A stretch of DNA of 64,000 nt from contig NZ_JBQKKT010000015.1 in the NCBI RefSeq assembly GCF_052116585.1, forward strand, positions 1 to 64,000, read 5' to 3'. This document shows, piece after piece, positions 26,188-34,329 of the stretch. The DNA comes from Luteococcus sp052116585. Its GTDB lineage: Bacteria; Actinomycetota; Actinomycetes; Propionibacteriales; Propionibacteriaceae. Under the pieces are notes generated by a model, which saw only the letters and a program-made list of their open reading frames with translations, ran no database searches and was not told the origin of the DNA. Within the stretch, counting starts at the first letter, position 1; the number at the start of each line of letters is the position of its first letter. Position numbers and translations under genes: made by a program.

Positions 26188-26832
26188 ATGGCACCCGGAT
26201 CCCCTTCCGGCAGCGCCCCCAAGCTGCCCGAGTCACACACCGCACACCTGCGACCCCGCCGTAGCCCGCGCATGGCTGCGGCGGGTGTGCTGCTCGCCTG
26301 CCTGGGCGGACTGGGGGCCGCGGTGGCCTACCAGCAGGCCGCCCACTCCAACCAGGTGGTGGTGGTCCAGCGCCCCGTGGCACGCGGGGAGCAGGTCCAG
26401 GCCGGTGACCTGGCCGTCGTGACGATTGGCCCCGCGCCGGGGGTGCGCACGCTTCCAGCAGAGCGTCTGGGCAGCCTGGTGGGGCAGCAGGCACTGGTGG
26501 ACCTCGCCGCCGGATCGCTGGTGGGTGAAGGAGCCGTGGGGCGGGCGGCGCTGCCCAAGGGCAAGGCCCAGATCGGACTCAAGCTGGTGGCCGGCCGCGT
26601 CCCCAATGCCGAGCTGCCCGCGGGAACCAGGCTGAACCTGGTGGAGGTCACGTCGGACAAGGCCCAGAGCACTGGGCTGGTGGTGGAGGCCGAGGTGGTG
26701 CTCGCTCCGGAGCTGATGCAGGACGGCAGCACCCGCACCATGGACGTGGCCGTTCCGGAGACCCAGGCCGAGCGACTGGCGGACCTTGCCGCCCGAGACC
26801 TCGTGGTGGTCGTGCGACAGGCGGGCAGCTGA
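26188..26832 (+). CDS. SAF-domain protein, CpaB/RcpC-like Tad component
   Basis: Protein of 214 residues. A basic N-terminus is followed by one transmembrane segment (about residues 30-48), then a SAF domain (VVVVQRPVARGEQVQAGDLAVVTIG...LVGQQALVDLAAGSLV). The C-terminal beta-rich half is also typical of the Flp pilus assembly protein CpaB. It is first in the Tad operon; the next start codon is 1 nt beyond its stop. It probably forms or guides the extracytoplasmic part of the pilus channel. Confidence 0.75.
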   Translation: MAPGSPSGSAPKLPESHTAHLRPRRSPRMAAAGVLLACLGGLGAAVAYQQAAHSNQVVVVQRPVARGEQVQAGDLAVVTIGPAPGVRTLPAERLGSLVGQQALVDLAAGSLVGEGAVGRAALPKGKAQIGLKLVAGRVPNAELPAGTRLNLVEVTSDKAQSTGLVVEAEVVLAPELMQDGSTRTMDVAVPETQAERLADLAARDLVVVVRQAGS

Positions 26833-26833
26833 G

Positions 26834-27745
26834 ATGGCGGTCATCACCTTGACCAGCGCCACCGGATCGCCCGGCGTCACCACCACGGCACTTGGCCTGG
26901 CACTGCACTGGACCCGCGACGTGGTGCTCGCCGACTGTGACCGGGATCCAGCCCAGTCCCTTCAGGCCGGTTGGCTGCAGGGCGTCGACCTGGCCGGCCG
27001 CGGTCTGGCCTCTCTGGCCGGGGCCCACCGGGAACACCGATCCCTGGCGGAGGAGCTGTGGCTGCAGACGGTGCCCTTGGTTCCGGCGGCCACGGTTCCG
27101 GCCGCCACGGTGTCAGCGGTCACGCTTCCGGACAGGTCCGCGGGAACCCCTGCCGGGCAGGGTGCGGGAGACGCGGCCTCGGGTACTGCCCAGCGCAATT
27201 TTCTTCCGGGCTTCACCCACCCGGGCGCCGTTCGGCTCTTCCAGCCGGTCTGGCAGGAATTCCTCGACGTCTGCCGCGGGCTGGATGCCACTGGTACCGA
27301 CGTACTGCTGGACGCTGGGAGGATCGGCTGCGACGGCCTCCCGCCAGCGATGGTGGCAGCCAGCGACCTGGTGCTGGTCTGCGTGCAGAGTTCACTGCGC
27401 GGCTTGGCCGGGCTCCAGCTCCACCTGCCCACCATCCAGGCCCAGGTGGAATCGCCGGGGATGAGCGCCGCCATCGAGATCGTCCTCGTCGGCCCGGGGC
27501 GGCCCTACGGAGCAGGGGAGGTCTCCCGCCAGTTTGGGATTCCCGTCGTCCACAGCATCGCTTGGGACCCGCGTCAGGCAGCCGTCCTCAGCGACGGGGA
27601 GCAGTTGGGCGTCCTGGCCCGCTCCCGTGGCCTGGGAGCCCTGGCCCGCAGCTACCGGGCTGTCGGATCCCGACTCGCTCAGACCGTGCGCCGACGCTCC
27701 GACATCGTCGCGGGCACCCGCAGCAGCGGCGACTGGAGTGCGTGA
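26834..27745 (+). CDS. CpaE-like ParA/MinD-fold protein with degenerate P-loop
   Basis: Protein of 303 residues. It has the ParA/MinD fold (MAVITLTSATGSPGVTTTALGLAL then VVLADCDRD) but the P-loop reads GSPGVTT, lacking the signature and catalytic lysines of a normal deviant Walker A. The same GSPGVTTTAL form is familiar from actinobacterial proteins at this position, so it looks conserved rather than decayed. An Ala/Val/Pro-rich insert lies around residues 85-120. CpaE proteins position the Tad machine at the membrane or pole. Its TGA overlaps the cpaF ATG by one base. Confidence 0.75.
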   Translation: MAVITLTSATGSPGVTTTALGLALHWTRDVVLADCDRDPAQSLQAGWLQGVDLAGRGLASLAGAHREHRSLAEELWLQTVPLVPAATVPAATVSAVTLPDRSAGTPAGQGAGDAASGTAQRNFLPGFTHPGAVRLFQPVWQEFLDVCRGLDATGTDVLLDAGRIGCDGLPPAMVAASDLVLVCVQSSLRGLAGLQLHLPTIQAQVESPGMSAAIEIVLVGPGRPYGAGEVSRQFGIPVVHSIAWDPRQAAVLSDGEQLGVLARSRGLGALARSYRAVGSRLAQTVRRRSDIVAGTRSSGDWSA

Positions 27746-28605
27746 TGGCGCGCCGACAAGCAGAGATGGTGCCCGATCTGGGAGCAGCGCTGGGAGCGCT
27801 CCCACCGGTGCGTGCCCAGGCTGACCTCCCCGCGTGGGCCACACCCGCCCGGGCCACGCCGACGCCCACCACGGGGAATGCGCAACGCGGTGCCGTCGAC
27901 TGGGACGTCGTGGTGGTGCTGCGTCGACGGGCGTCGGAGGAAATCAGCGACGCCGTGGACCTGTGGGCACGCGAGCACGCCCGAACCATGCCGCTGGAGG
28001 ACCGCCGGATGCTGGGGCGCTCCGTCATCCGGCAGGTGGTACGGGCCCACGCGGAGCACCTGGCCCAGCAGGGGCAGGCCTTGTGGCCGATCGAGCTCGA
28101 ACAGGCCTACGCGTCCGCCGTCGACAATGCCATCTTCGGCTACGGCCGGCTCCAGCCGCTCTTCGAGATCCCTGACGCCGAGAACATCGAGATCCATGGC
28201 TGGGACGGCGTCGTCGTGCAGTACGGCGACGGGCGACGAGAACCACACCCGCCGGTTGCCGACTCCGACGAGGAACTGGTGGAGGCCATCCGATTTCTGG
28301 GCGAATCGGCAAATCCCAGCCGACCCTTCGACGATGCGCACCCGATGATGACCTTGGCGCTCGGCGACCGCTTCCGGCTCCACGCCATCGGATTCGGCCT
28401 GAGTTTCCGCCCCAGCATCGTCATCCGCCAACACATCCTGACCAGCGTCACCCTGCGGCAGCTGGCAGAGGGCGGGATGATGCCGCTCGAACTGGCCGGC
28501 CTGCTCCACGAGGCCGTCCTGGCCCGCAAGTCGATGGTGATTTCGGGCGACCAAGCTGCTGCGAGTTTCGAACTATCCTTTGTGATTGATACTTCAACTT
28601 CTTAG
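27745..28605 (+). pseudogene. cpaF: cpaF/tadA secretion ATPase, 5' fragment cut by the integrated element
   Basis: Host-derived codons run from ATG 27745 to 28553 (269 codons), then 17 codons of element sequence lead to TAG 28605. The fragment holds the N-terminal domains of the Tad type II/IV secretion ATPase: an RRASEEISDAVDLWAREHAR helix region, FGYGRLQPLFEIPDAENIEIHGWDGVVV, SANPSRPFDDAHPMMTLALGDRFRLHAI, and ending SMVISGDQ exactly where the P-loop should begin. Without the C-terminal half it cannot hydrolyse ATP. Excision restores a 487-residue protein (27745-28553 joined to 34362-35016) with P-loop GDQGAGKT. Confidence 0.92.
28540..28575. other. attL junction
   Basis: Host cpaF sequence TTTCGGGCGAC (28541-28551) meets the CA core (28552-28553) and element sequence AGCTGCTGCGAGTTTCGAAC. 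The element-side arm mirrors the arm at attR around a TTTCGAAC block, as expected for the two halves of an attP. Confidence 0.8.
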
Positions 28606-28623
28606 ACCTGCCTTCGGCGGCAA

Positions 28624-28731
28624 ATAAGAGATTGATGGGAGCACGGTGACGAAGGAGCCGCGCGGACCATCAATCTCTTATGCAGTCGTCCGAGAGAGAG
28701 ACGAGCAAAGGTGAGCTTGCGAGCCTTTGTG
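28624..28731. ncRNA. Cluster of strong hairpins in the element's left noncoding region
   Basis: A perfect 15-bp stem (28624-28638 and 28667-28681) encloses a 28-nt loop. Then come TCGTC/GACGA arms at about 28686-28704 and CAAAGG/CCTTTG arms at 28707-28730. The 314-bp gap 28606-28919 has no gene. The structure could be the double- or single-strand origin of rolling-circle replication for the Rep protein, or a regulatory RNA. Which of these is true is not shown by sequence. Confidence 0.5.
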
Positions 28732-28919
28732 AGGAACGATCCCCTTGACTCTCAATAGATATTTTATGTTTTCCCTCTGAACCCACAGTTTTCTAGGGGA
28801 AATACCGTCTCGTCAAAAGTTCCCCGAAATTGGCACCGTACTTTGTAGAGAAACGAGGAAATTGGATGTTACTCTAATAGTGGCTTACAAAACAACTACT
28901 AGAAAGGAGAAAGCCAATT

Positions 28920-29294
28920 ATGAACATTAACGACATGCTTACGGACTTTTCGGGAGGTATCCCGACCAACGCACGTGAATTCCCAATTCTTGTGAAACTC
29001 GATGGCGCAAACTCGGGCAATGAGCGTGAGAAGACTTCTCCAGATGGAAGAAAGACTTATAGCGTTGCAGGAACTGTCATGAGTGTTCGTGATGGTGAAC
29101 CCATGGCAATGAAGAACTGCTTCATCAACACGATTGAGCCTGTCACTGCTGGTTTCGATCTCTTTGCAACCACGCTTCTTCGCGCTGAAGGCAAGATTTG
29201 GGTCAAGGCTTTTGAGAGTAACGGTCGCGTTTCCTACAGCATTACTGCTGAGAAGTTGGTTCCGGTCAACCTCTCTCAGGAGAAGGCTGCCTGA
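28920..29294 (+). CDS. Element protein of unknown function
   Basis: Protein of 124 residues with a strong AAAGGAG SD 9 nt before ATG 28920. It is soluble and beta-rich in appearance (FPILVKLDGANSG, YSVAGTVMSVRDGEP, LLRAEGKIWVKAF, SYSITAEKLVPVNL), with no membrane segment. Being the first gene after the noncoding region and having alternating strands, it could be a single-strand DNA-binding or copy-control protein, but no family is recognised. A terminator-like hairpin follows. Confidence 0.75.
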   Translation: MNINDMLTDFSGGIPTNAREFPILVKLDGANSGNEREKTSPDGRKTYSVAGTVMSVRDGEPMAMKNCFINTIEPVTAGFDLFATTLLRAEGKIWVKAFESNGRVSYSITAEKLVPVNLSQEKAA

Positions 29295-29309
29295 CCTTGA
29301 AATGAAGAT

Positions 29310-29336
29310 ACCCCTAGGGGATTGTTTCCTAGGGGT
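29310..29336 (+). terminator. Hairpin after the first element gene
   Basis: ACCCCTAGG (29310-29318) pairs with CCTAGGGGT (29328-29336) across a loop ending in TTT, 16 bp after the stop of the first element gene. It may attenuate rather than end transcription, since the next gene follows within 50 bp. Confidence 0.65.
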
Positions 29337-29381
29337 CTTCTGAAAGGAGTAGCCATCACAACTACCTAAGGACATTCTACA

Positions 29382-30153
29382 ATGATCGACAACTTTCATT
29401 CCAGTGAGTTCCAAGAGAACCATTACAGGAGCATGCAGTTCCTCAAGAAACTTGGGCGATTTTGCTTGCGCCCCCCCGGTCTTCCTCGCGCTTCTTTGGC
29501 TCTACTTCTGGGCTCGGACTCAACTAAATTCTTACGACCCTGTAGCTTCAAACTGGGTCGTCTTCACCGGTTTCGCGTGGTGGATCGTGACCCCCGCTTA
29601 CCTCTTCTTTAAGTTCTTCTGGCACGCGGGCAAAACTGCGCGTCTGACTTACGAGAAGTACAAGCACCGCCAAGCCGTTTCAGTCCCTCGCAACCTACCC
29701 ACCTCTGAATCCCTCAGTTTTATTGTCCAGAATCACCGGGAAATCCTCGCTGGCGCTGGTCTTGTTGAGGCTGATCCTCAGGCGGGTGCTAACCAAAGGG
29801 CTTTGGCTCAAGGGGCTGCCCTCTATGGCAAGCGAAGACTCATTCAGGCTGCTGGGGCGGCGGCGGTTGCTGCTGATGCTTTGAGTTCAACTAAGAAAAT
29901 CCCGGAACTTTTGCAAGTTTTGCCCATCGATGCCTACCGTTCCGAACTGGTCTTTCAAATGCTTCCCGGTCAAACCTCTGAGCTTTGGGCTGAGAAACAT
30001 CTTGAGCTTGCCTCTGGCTTCCGCGTACCTCGCGTCTCGGTCTCGCAAGACCTCGAAATGAGGGGGCTTGGACTCGTTCAGGTTTCGGTCTTCCATCAGG
30101 ACGCTTTGGAATCTTCCAGCAGCCTTGACACGACGGGGTGGTTCGATGAGTGA
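29382..30153 (+). CDS. Membrane protein of the transfer module, frameshifted at a C7 tract
   Basis: The likely start is ATG 29382, with AAGGA 9 nt upstream. That frame reads MIDNFHSSEFQENHYRSM... and leaves frame at a run of seven C (29471-29477). Deleting one C joins it to the frame ending at 30153, giving a continuous protein of about 256 residues with two membrane segments (about residues 33-48 and 57-77). A cytoplasmic region follows (NLPTSESLSFIVQNHREILAGAGLV, PELLQVLPIDAYRSELVFQMLPGQ). The alternative is a shorter start at ATG 29404. It overlaps the FtsK-like gene by 8 bp and probably supplies the membrane anchor of a split TraB. Confidence 0.7.
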
Positions 30154-30964
30154 CCTCGCTTTCCGCGTGGGAGTGACAGAAACCGGTTCCGCTCTCGTGA
30201 TTGACCTCGGCATGGCTGCTCATATCGCATGCCAAGGATCTACTCGTTCGGGCAAAAGTGTTCTGTCCTACTCGATCCTCGCTAATGCTGCTCGTCTTCC
30301 TGAGGTTCAGGTCTGGGGCTGCGATCCCACAGGCGTTTTGCTGAAACCTTTCGCTGAGACTGCCCCAGAGCGGTTCGTTCTCGGCACCAAGGACCCGGCA
30401 AAGTTTGCTGATCTTGCTGAAAGTCTTGTGGCTGAGATGGATCGTCGGATCGAGGAAGAGATTTACGCCAAAGACCTCGACAAGATTGACGACTTCTCGG
30501 CGGACCTTCCTCTGATGCTCTTGGTGCTGGAGGAAACCCCCGGAATCTTCGACTCTATGGCTTCGGTTGACTCTCAACTGAAACCCGCTGAGCGCAGTAA
30601 ACCACGCTTTGACCGCGCATATTCTCGCTTGGTCTCGGAGGGCGCGAAGGCGGGGGTGCGTGTCTTGCTCATCGCGCAGCGAATGGATACGGAAGTCATC
30701 GGCGGTCGTCAGCGCTCTCAATTCGCTACCGCTATCACTCTTAGAGTGCCTGATTCGACTGCCGTGCGGATGCTCCATCACGATGTGCCTGAGGACGTCG
30801 CGGCAATGATCCCCCGTGCCAAGCCGGGTGTCGGAATTTGCGAAACCCCCGGAAATCTGGTCCGTTTCCGTGGTTACAACTTGGACTACAAGACCTATCT
30901 CGACCTCGTTCGAAAGGGACTATCACGACACAACACTACTAAAGGAGTACCAAACTATGTCTGA
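30146..30964 (+). CDS. FtsK/SpoIIIE-type DNA translocase, TraB-like transfer ATPase
   Basis: Protein of 272 residues with no membrane segment. It has the FtsK-HerA motor core: P-loop GSTRSGKS at residues 31-38, a Walker B-like LMLLVLEE near residue 128, and AGVRVLLIAQRMDTEVIGG with the FtsK-type Gln/Arg. In TraB of actinomycete elements one such protein moves double-stranded DNA between hyphae or cells; here the membrane part seems to be in the preceding gene. ATG 30146 overlaps the stop of that gene, and its own stop overlaps the next start. Confidence 0.85.
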   Translation: MSDLAFRVGVTETGSALVIDLGMAAHIACQGSTRSGKSVLSYSILANAARLPEVQVWGCDPTGVLLKPFAETAPERFVLGTKDPAKFADLAESLVAEMDRRIEEEIYAKDLDKIDDFSADLPLMLLVLEETPGIFDSMASVDSQLKPAERSKPRFDRAYSRLVSEGAKAGVRVLLIAQRMDTEVIGGRQRSQFATAITLRVPDSTAVRMLHHDVPEDVAAMIPRAKPGVGICETPGNLVRFRGYNLDYKTYLDLVRKGLSRHNTTKGVPNYV

Positions 30965-31340
30965 TTTCATCACGACGTTCTTCCAGACGGATGGACACGT
31001 CATCCCCGCCGGTTACGTGATCGCTGGCTTTACCTTGATCCTCGCGGCGGTCGCTCTGCGCGGATTCTGGCTGAAAACCTCGCTAGTCCTGGCATCATTT
31101 TGGGTCGGCTTCGGCTACTATGCGTCCCGTTTTCTACCCATGACCACTTTCCCAACTGAGGGCTACGAATGGTCTTGGTTCGCCTTTTATGGGCTGCCCT
31201 ACTGGGCGCCGATCCTTCTCGTTGCAGTCACTGCATTGGTGAAGGCTGCGGATCAAATGAGTTCTTGGATCGACCGATGGGGAATCAAAATTGACCCCTT
31301 TTTGACTGAGGAGGAGAAGCATGAAGCGCTTTCCCGTTGA
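30957..31340 (+). CDS. Small element membrane protein
   Basis: Protein of 127 residues; AAAGGAG lies 9 nt before ATG 30957. Hydrophobic segments at about residues 18-34 and 40-55, and a third at about 82-97, precede an acidic tail ending EEEKHEALSR. No family recognised. Tight overlaps with the FtsK-like gene upstream and the HTH gene downstream make it part of the transfer operon, perhaps a pore or spread-like helper. Confidence 0.75.
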   Translation: MSDFITTFFQTDGHVIPAGYVIAGFTLILAAVALRGFWLKTSLVLASFWVGFGYYASRFLPMTTFPTEGYEWSWFAFYGLPYWAPILLVAVTALVKAADQMSSWIDRWGIKIDPFLTEEEKHEALSR

Positions 31341-31527
31341 TCCTCGTCAAATTTACTCGCTGCGTGGCGCTGCCCGCTGTCTGGGTATCGATCCAAAGAC
31401 TCTTTCCGCCGCTGTTCGACGCGGCGACTTACCCGCTTACGTTCTGGGCAAGACTAAGTTCAGCATCTCTGGCGCTGATCTGATCAACTTTATTGAAGGT
31501 TCCCGCGTAGATGGAAACCCTCAGTGA
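31321..31527 (+). CDS. Excisionase-like helix-turn-helix protein
   Basis: Protein of 68 residues with GAGGAG upstream of ATG 31321. A MerR/Xis-type winged helix is clear: IYSLRGAARCLGIDPKTLSAAVRRGDLPAYVLGKTKFSISGADLINFIEG. Such proteins steer integrase direction or regulate the rep gene. It overlaps both neighbours (20 bp and 17 bp). Placement directly before rep is the usual xis position in pSAM2-like elements, where it normally pairs with a tyrosine integrase; here the integrase is a serine type. Confidence 0.8.
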   Translation: MKRFPVDPRQIYSLRGAARCLGIDPKTLSAAVRRGDLPAYVLGKTKFSISGADLINFIEGSRVDGNPQ

Positions 31528-32683
31528 CAAGGAACTTCTGGTTCGGAACAAGGGGCTCCTGTTGCGGGAGCCCTGCGTTCGACCCATCAACTTGCCGATG
31601 GTTGACACTGCCACGGGCGAAGTTCAGACTTTTGAGGCTCCCTGCGGATCATCCTTTCACCGGCTCTGTCCTTCCTGCGCTGCCCGAAAGAGCCGGGATA
31701 ACTGGCTGATTTGCACGTCTGGCTTTCAATCAGTCCTAGGCGTTGAAGCGCCACCAACCGGAGAGTATTTCTACTTCCTGACCCTGACTGCCCCTTCTTT
31801 CGGCAAGGTTCACCGGAAGGGCTCTTGCCCTTGTGGCAAGAAGCATCAGGAATTTGATGAAAAGCTGGGTTTACCCCTACATTTCGCAAAATATGATGTC
31901 GAGGGTCAAGCCCTCTGGAACAGTCTTGCACCCCGGCTTCTCAACAGGACTTGGACCCTGCTACGGAAAGAGGTTAAGGAACTGCACTATTGGGGCTCTG
32001 TTGAGTTTCAAAAGCGTCTTGCTGTTCACTACCACGTCCTCATTCGCACTTCTGAACCTCTAGACTCTTCCGTCGTTGCTGGCGTTCTCCGCCGCGTTCA
32101 TGTTTGGTCCGGGTCTGGTCACACTGGGGAACGCATTGTCTGGGGTCCTCAAACTGACTTTCAGCCTATCGAGACCTCGGACTCTACTGCTCTGACCTAC
32201 TTACACAAGAGCTTGGGCTACTCCCTCAAGGACTTTGGTCGTGACCTGGAAACCCCTGATCTAGTGGACTTTTCCCGCTTCGCTGCTGCTTTGACTGCTG
32301 CTGGTGACTCCATCCGCACCTCGGGGACCGTGCCCGGTCTCAACCCTCGCGTTCGCCGCTCTTACGCCGGTGGTGCTGGCTTTACCGGGCATCGCGTCAT
32401 TAAGTCCCGTGGCTGGTCTGCTCTCACTCACACCTCCCTTGCTCTGGCTCGGCGCGCCTACGCTCAGGCGCTTCGTGCTGCTGCCGCCTTCGCGCCCTCC
32501 ACTTGGGAACTTGTAGATCGCCCCTACTCAACTTCTCCCGAAGTTGTGGCTCTGACTAGGCTCTTCGCGGACCAACTCTTCGAATCCATCCGCGTTCTCT
32601 CCCGGCGCATTGCTGCTGCTACTCGCGGCGACCCTCTCCCGCCCTTAACCTTGGACCATGGCTACTCCACTGCCTCGACCTGA
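31511..32683 (+). CDS. RepSA-type HUH replication initiator
   Basis: Protein of 390 residues. An N-terminal zinc-binding region (CGSSFHRLCPSCAARKSRDNW) precedes a FYFLTLTAPSFGKVH motif typical of actinomycete RepSA initiators. The HUH metal site is in LAVHYHVLIR (about residues 168-177) and the likely nicking Tyr lies in TYLHKSLGYSLKD (about residue 230). It would nick a double-strand origin for rolling-circle replication of the excised circle. The hairpin-rich gap near attL is a candidate origin. Confidence 0.9.
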   Translation: METLSDKELLVRNKGLLLREPCVRPINLPMVDTATGEVQTFEAPCGSSFHRLCPSCAARKSRDNWLICTSGFQSVLGVEAPPTGEYFYFLTLTAPSFGKVHRKGSCPCGKKHQEFDEKLGLPLHFAKYDVEGQALWNSLAPRLLNRTWTLLRKEVKELHYWGSVEFQKRLAVHYHVLIRTSEPLDSSVVAGVLRRVHVWSGSGHTGERIVWGPQTDFQPIETSDSTALTYLHKSLGYSLKDFGRDLETPDLVDFSRFAAALTAAGDSIRTSGTVPGLNPRVRRSYAGGAGFTGHRVIKSRGWSALTHTSLALARRAYAQALRAAAAFAPSTWELVDRPYSTSPEVVALTRLFADQLFESIRVLSRRIAAATRGDPLPPLTLDHGYSTAST

Positions 32684-32864
32684 CTCCCCGGAACTGGCTT
32701 CACCCTTCGCCCGAGCCGTGGCTGCCTCTCTGGAACTCTCTCCTGAGGACGCTTCCTCAATCGCGGCTGTGGTTAACCCTGCAAATACTCCACACCCGCC
32801 CCATCAGGAAACTCAAAAACCTGCCCAAACCGGGGATGAATCTTCACCCTCCCAAGATTTGTAG
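32658..32864 (+). CDS. Small overlapping element protein
   Basis: Possible 68-residue protein starting at ATG 32658 inside the end of rep and running into the tail of the convergent integrase gene. It begins MATPLPRPDSPELASPFARAV and contains a helical stretch (AAVVNPA), then a Pro/Gln/Ser-rich tail. No ribosome site stands out; translation could be coupled to rep. Function unknown. Confidence 0.45.
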   Translation: MATPLPRPDSPELASPFARAVAASLELSPEDASSIAAVVNPANTPHPPHQETQKPAQTGDESSPSQDL

Positions 32865-34311
32865 TGCTCTGCGTCCTACTTCTACCCTGCGGGGACAACC
32901 TCCCCCCTTGGGCAACTGTGACTTTCTGGATTACTGCCTGAACCGCTTCCCGCTGCTTCTTGGGCTCTGCATCAAACAACCACCCCATGATTCGCTCGGG
33001 GCTCACTGGCTCTGGCTCTACAAGGATTTCCTCAATTTTTGCATCCAACTCGTTCAGGTGCTGGGTTGCCTCTTCTAGCCTTTTCGCAACGATCGGAATG
33101 GCGGAAACCTCTACGCTTGCCAAGGCTTCCCCTAGCGCTTTCACTCTTTCTTGCGCTTCTGCTCTCTGTTGACTCAACTTCCCTCCGGCTGCGGTCAACC
33201 TCTTCGCGCGCTTTTGCTGTTCCTTTTCGAAGGCTCTTAGCACCTCGCCGCTTTTGAGCGCTATCGAGGTGTACCTTATTGCCACTTGATCTACCACTGC
33301 TGAGATTGAGCAAGTGCATTGCTTCTTCGCCGCCGCCGAACATACGTACCTTGGATATTGTTTAGTCCCACTGGGGTACATAATCTGCCCACACTCGCAG
33401 TACAAAACCCCTCGAAGCAGTGGGGTTCTGCTGCTCTTTTCCCTAGGGGCTCCTACTTTCTTCCTTGCCATCCTCCGCTGTAAGGTTTCCCACTCTTCGA
33501 AGCTGAGGTAAGGGTCTCCTACGACAATGGCTTCCCCTGTTTCATCACGGAAAGCTGTTCTATCCCAGACTTTGCGGTGCCTATCTGCCCCCGGTGAATA
33601 TGCTTGCCACCCTGCCAAAGCTGGCTGAACTAGAGCCCTCTGAACCGCTGCTGTCGTCCATAGCTTGCCCGGTCGCGTCCTGAATCCTCGTTTGTTGAGT
33701 TCTCGTGCCACTTCGCCGGCTTGGGCGGCTTCCTCCATAATCATTCTGATCATCAGGCGCACTACTTGGGCTTCATCGGCACGATGCACGAGCTTCGCTA
33801 GCTTCCCCGCACGCTTCGCGCGGAAGCCGTATGGGGGTGTTCCTCCAACCCAGCCGCCTTCTAACGCTCGCTTCAGTTTATCGGTCTTGATTCTTGCGCT
33901 GGTTGTGGAACTTTCTGCCTGCGCTACCGCTGACATGATGTTCAGCTGCAAGGCTTTGCCCGGGTTGTTGGGGTCCATCAAACCATCTCGGGTTGTGTGG
34001 ATCATTGCCCCTGTGCTCTGGCACAGGTCGATCAGCTGCCCTACGGCAGTGACTCTTCGCCCCAATCGGTCCATGGCTAGGGCTACTACCCTTTGAACCC
34101 TGCCCTCTTCCACTAGCGCCTTCAGCTTCTCAAAAGCTTTTCGCTCTGCGTGGCTGCTCCACCCGCTGGCTACCTCCTCGAAGATGTGATCTTCATCAAC
34201 TCGGTAGCCTTCCCGCTCGCAAAGCTCTAGGCACTCTGCCCGCTGCACTGCCAGACTGCGGTTCGCTTCCCCCGGTTGGTTGCTCTTGCGTAGGTAGATT
34301 GCGGCTTCCAT
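32773..34311 (-). CDS. Large serine integrase
   Basis: Protein of 512 residues from ATG 34311. The resolvase domain is N-terminal (AAIYLRKSN with catalytic Ser10, ALAMDRLGRRVTAVGQL, MSAVAQAESSTTSARIK). A recombinase DNA-binding domain follows (GGTPPYGFRAKRAG...ELNKRGFRTRPGKLWTTAAVQRAL), then a zinc ribbon (LLRGVLYCECGQIMYPSG...CTC). A coiled-coil segment lies at about residues 355-430 (EKEQQKRAKRLTAAGGKLSQQRAEAQERV). It lies 49 bp from attR and would integrate the circle at the cpaF attB with a 2-bp CA crossover. Confidence 0.93.
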   Translation of the reverse strand: MEAAIYLRKSNQPGEANRSLAVQRAECLELCEREGYRVDEDHIFEEVASGWSSHAERKAFEKLKALVEEGRVQRVVALAMDRLGRRVTAVGQLIDLCQSTGAMIHTTRDGLMDPNNPGKALQLNIMSAVAQAESSTTSARIKTDKLKRALEGGWVGGTPPYGFRAKRAGKLAKLVHRADEAQVVRLMIRMIMEEAAQAGEVARELNKRGFRTRPGKLWTTAAVQRALVQPALAGWQAYSPGADRHRKVWDRTAFRDETGEAIVVGDPYLSFEEWETLQRRMARKKVGAPREKSSRTPLLRGVLYCECGQIMYPSGTKQYPRYVCSAAAKKQCTCSISAVVDQVAIRYTSIALKSGEVLRAFEKEQQKRAKRLTAAGGKLSQQRAEAQERVKALGEALASVEVSAIPIVAKRLEEATQHLNELDAKIEEILVEPEPVSPERIMGWLFDAEPKKQREAVQAVIQKVTVAQGGRLSPQGRSRTQSTTNLGRVKIHPRFGQVFEFPDGAGVEYLQG

Positions 34312-34329
34312 GCCTTGCCCCCGATGGTT

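Noticed and set aside
28624..28681. Riboswitch or tRNA-like element at the left of the mobile element
   Set aside because: The long perfect stem does not match a cloverleaf or any riboswitch layout recognisable by eye; it is kept only as an unassigned hairpin.
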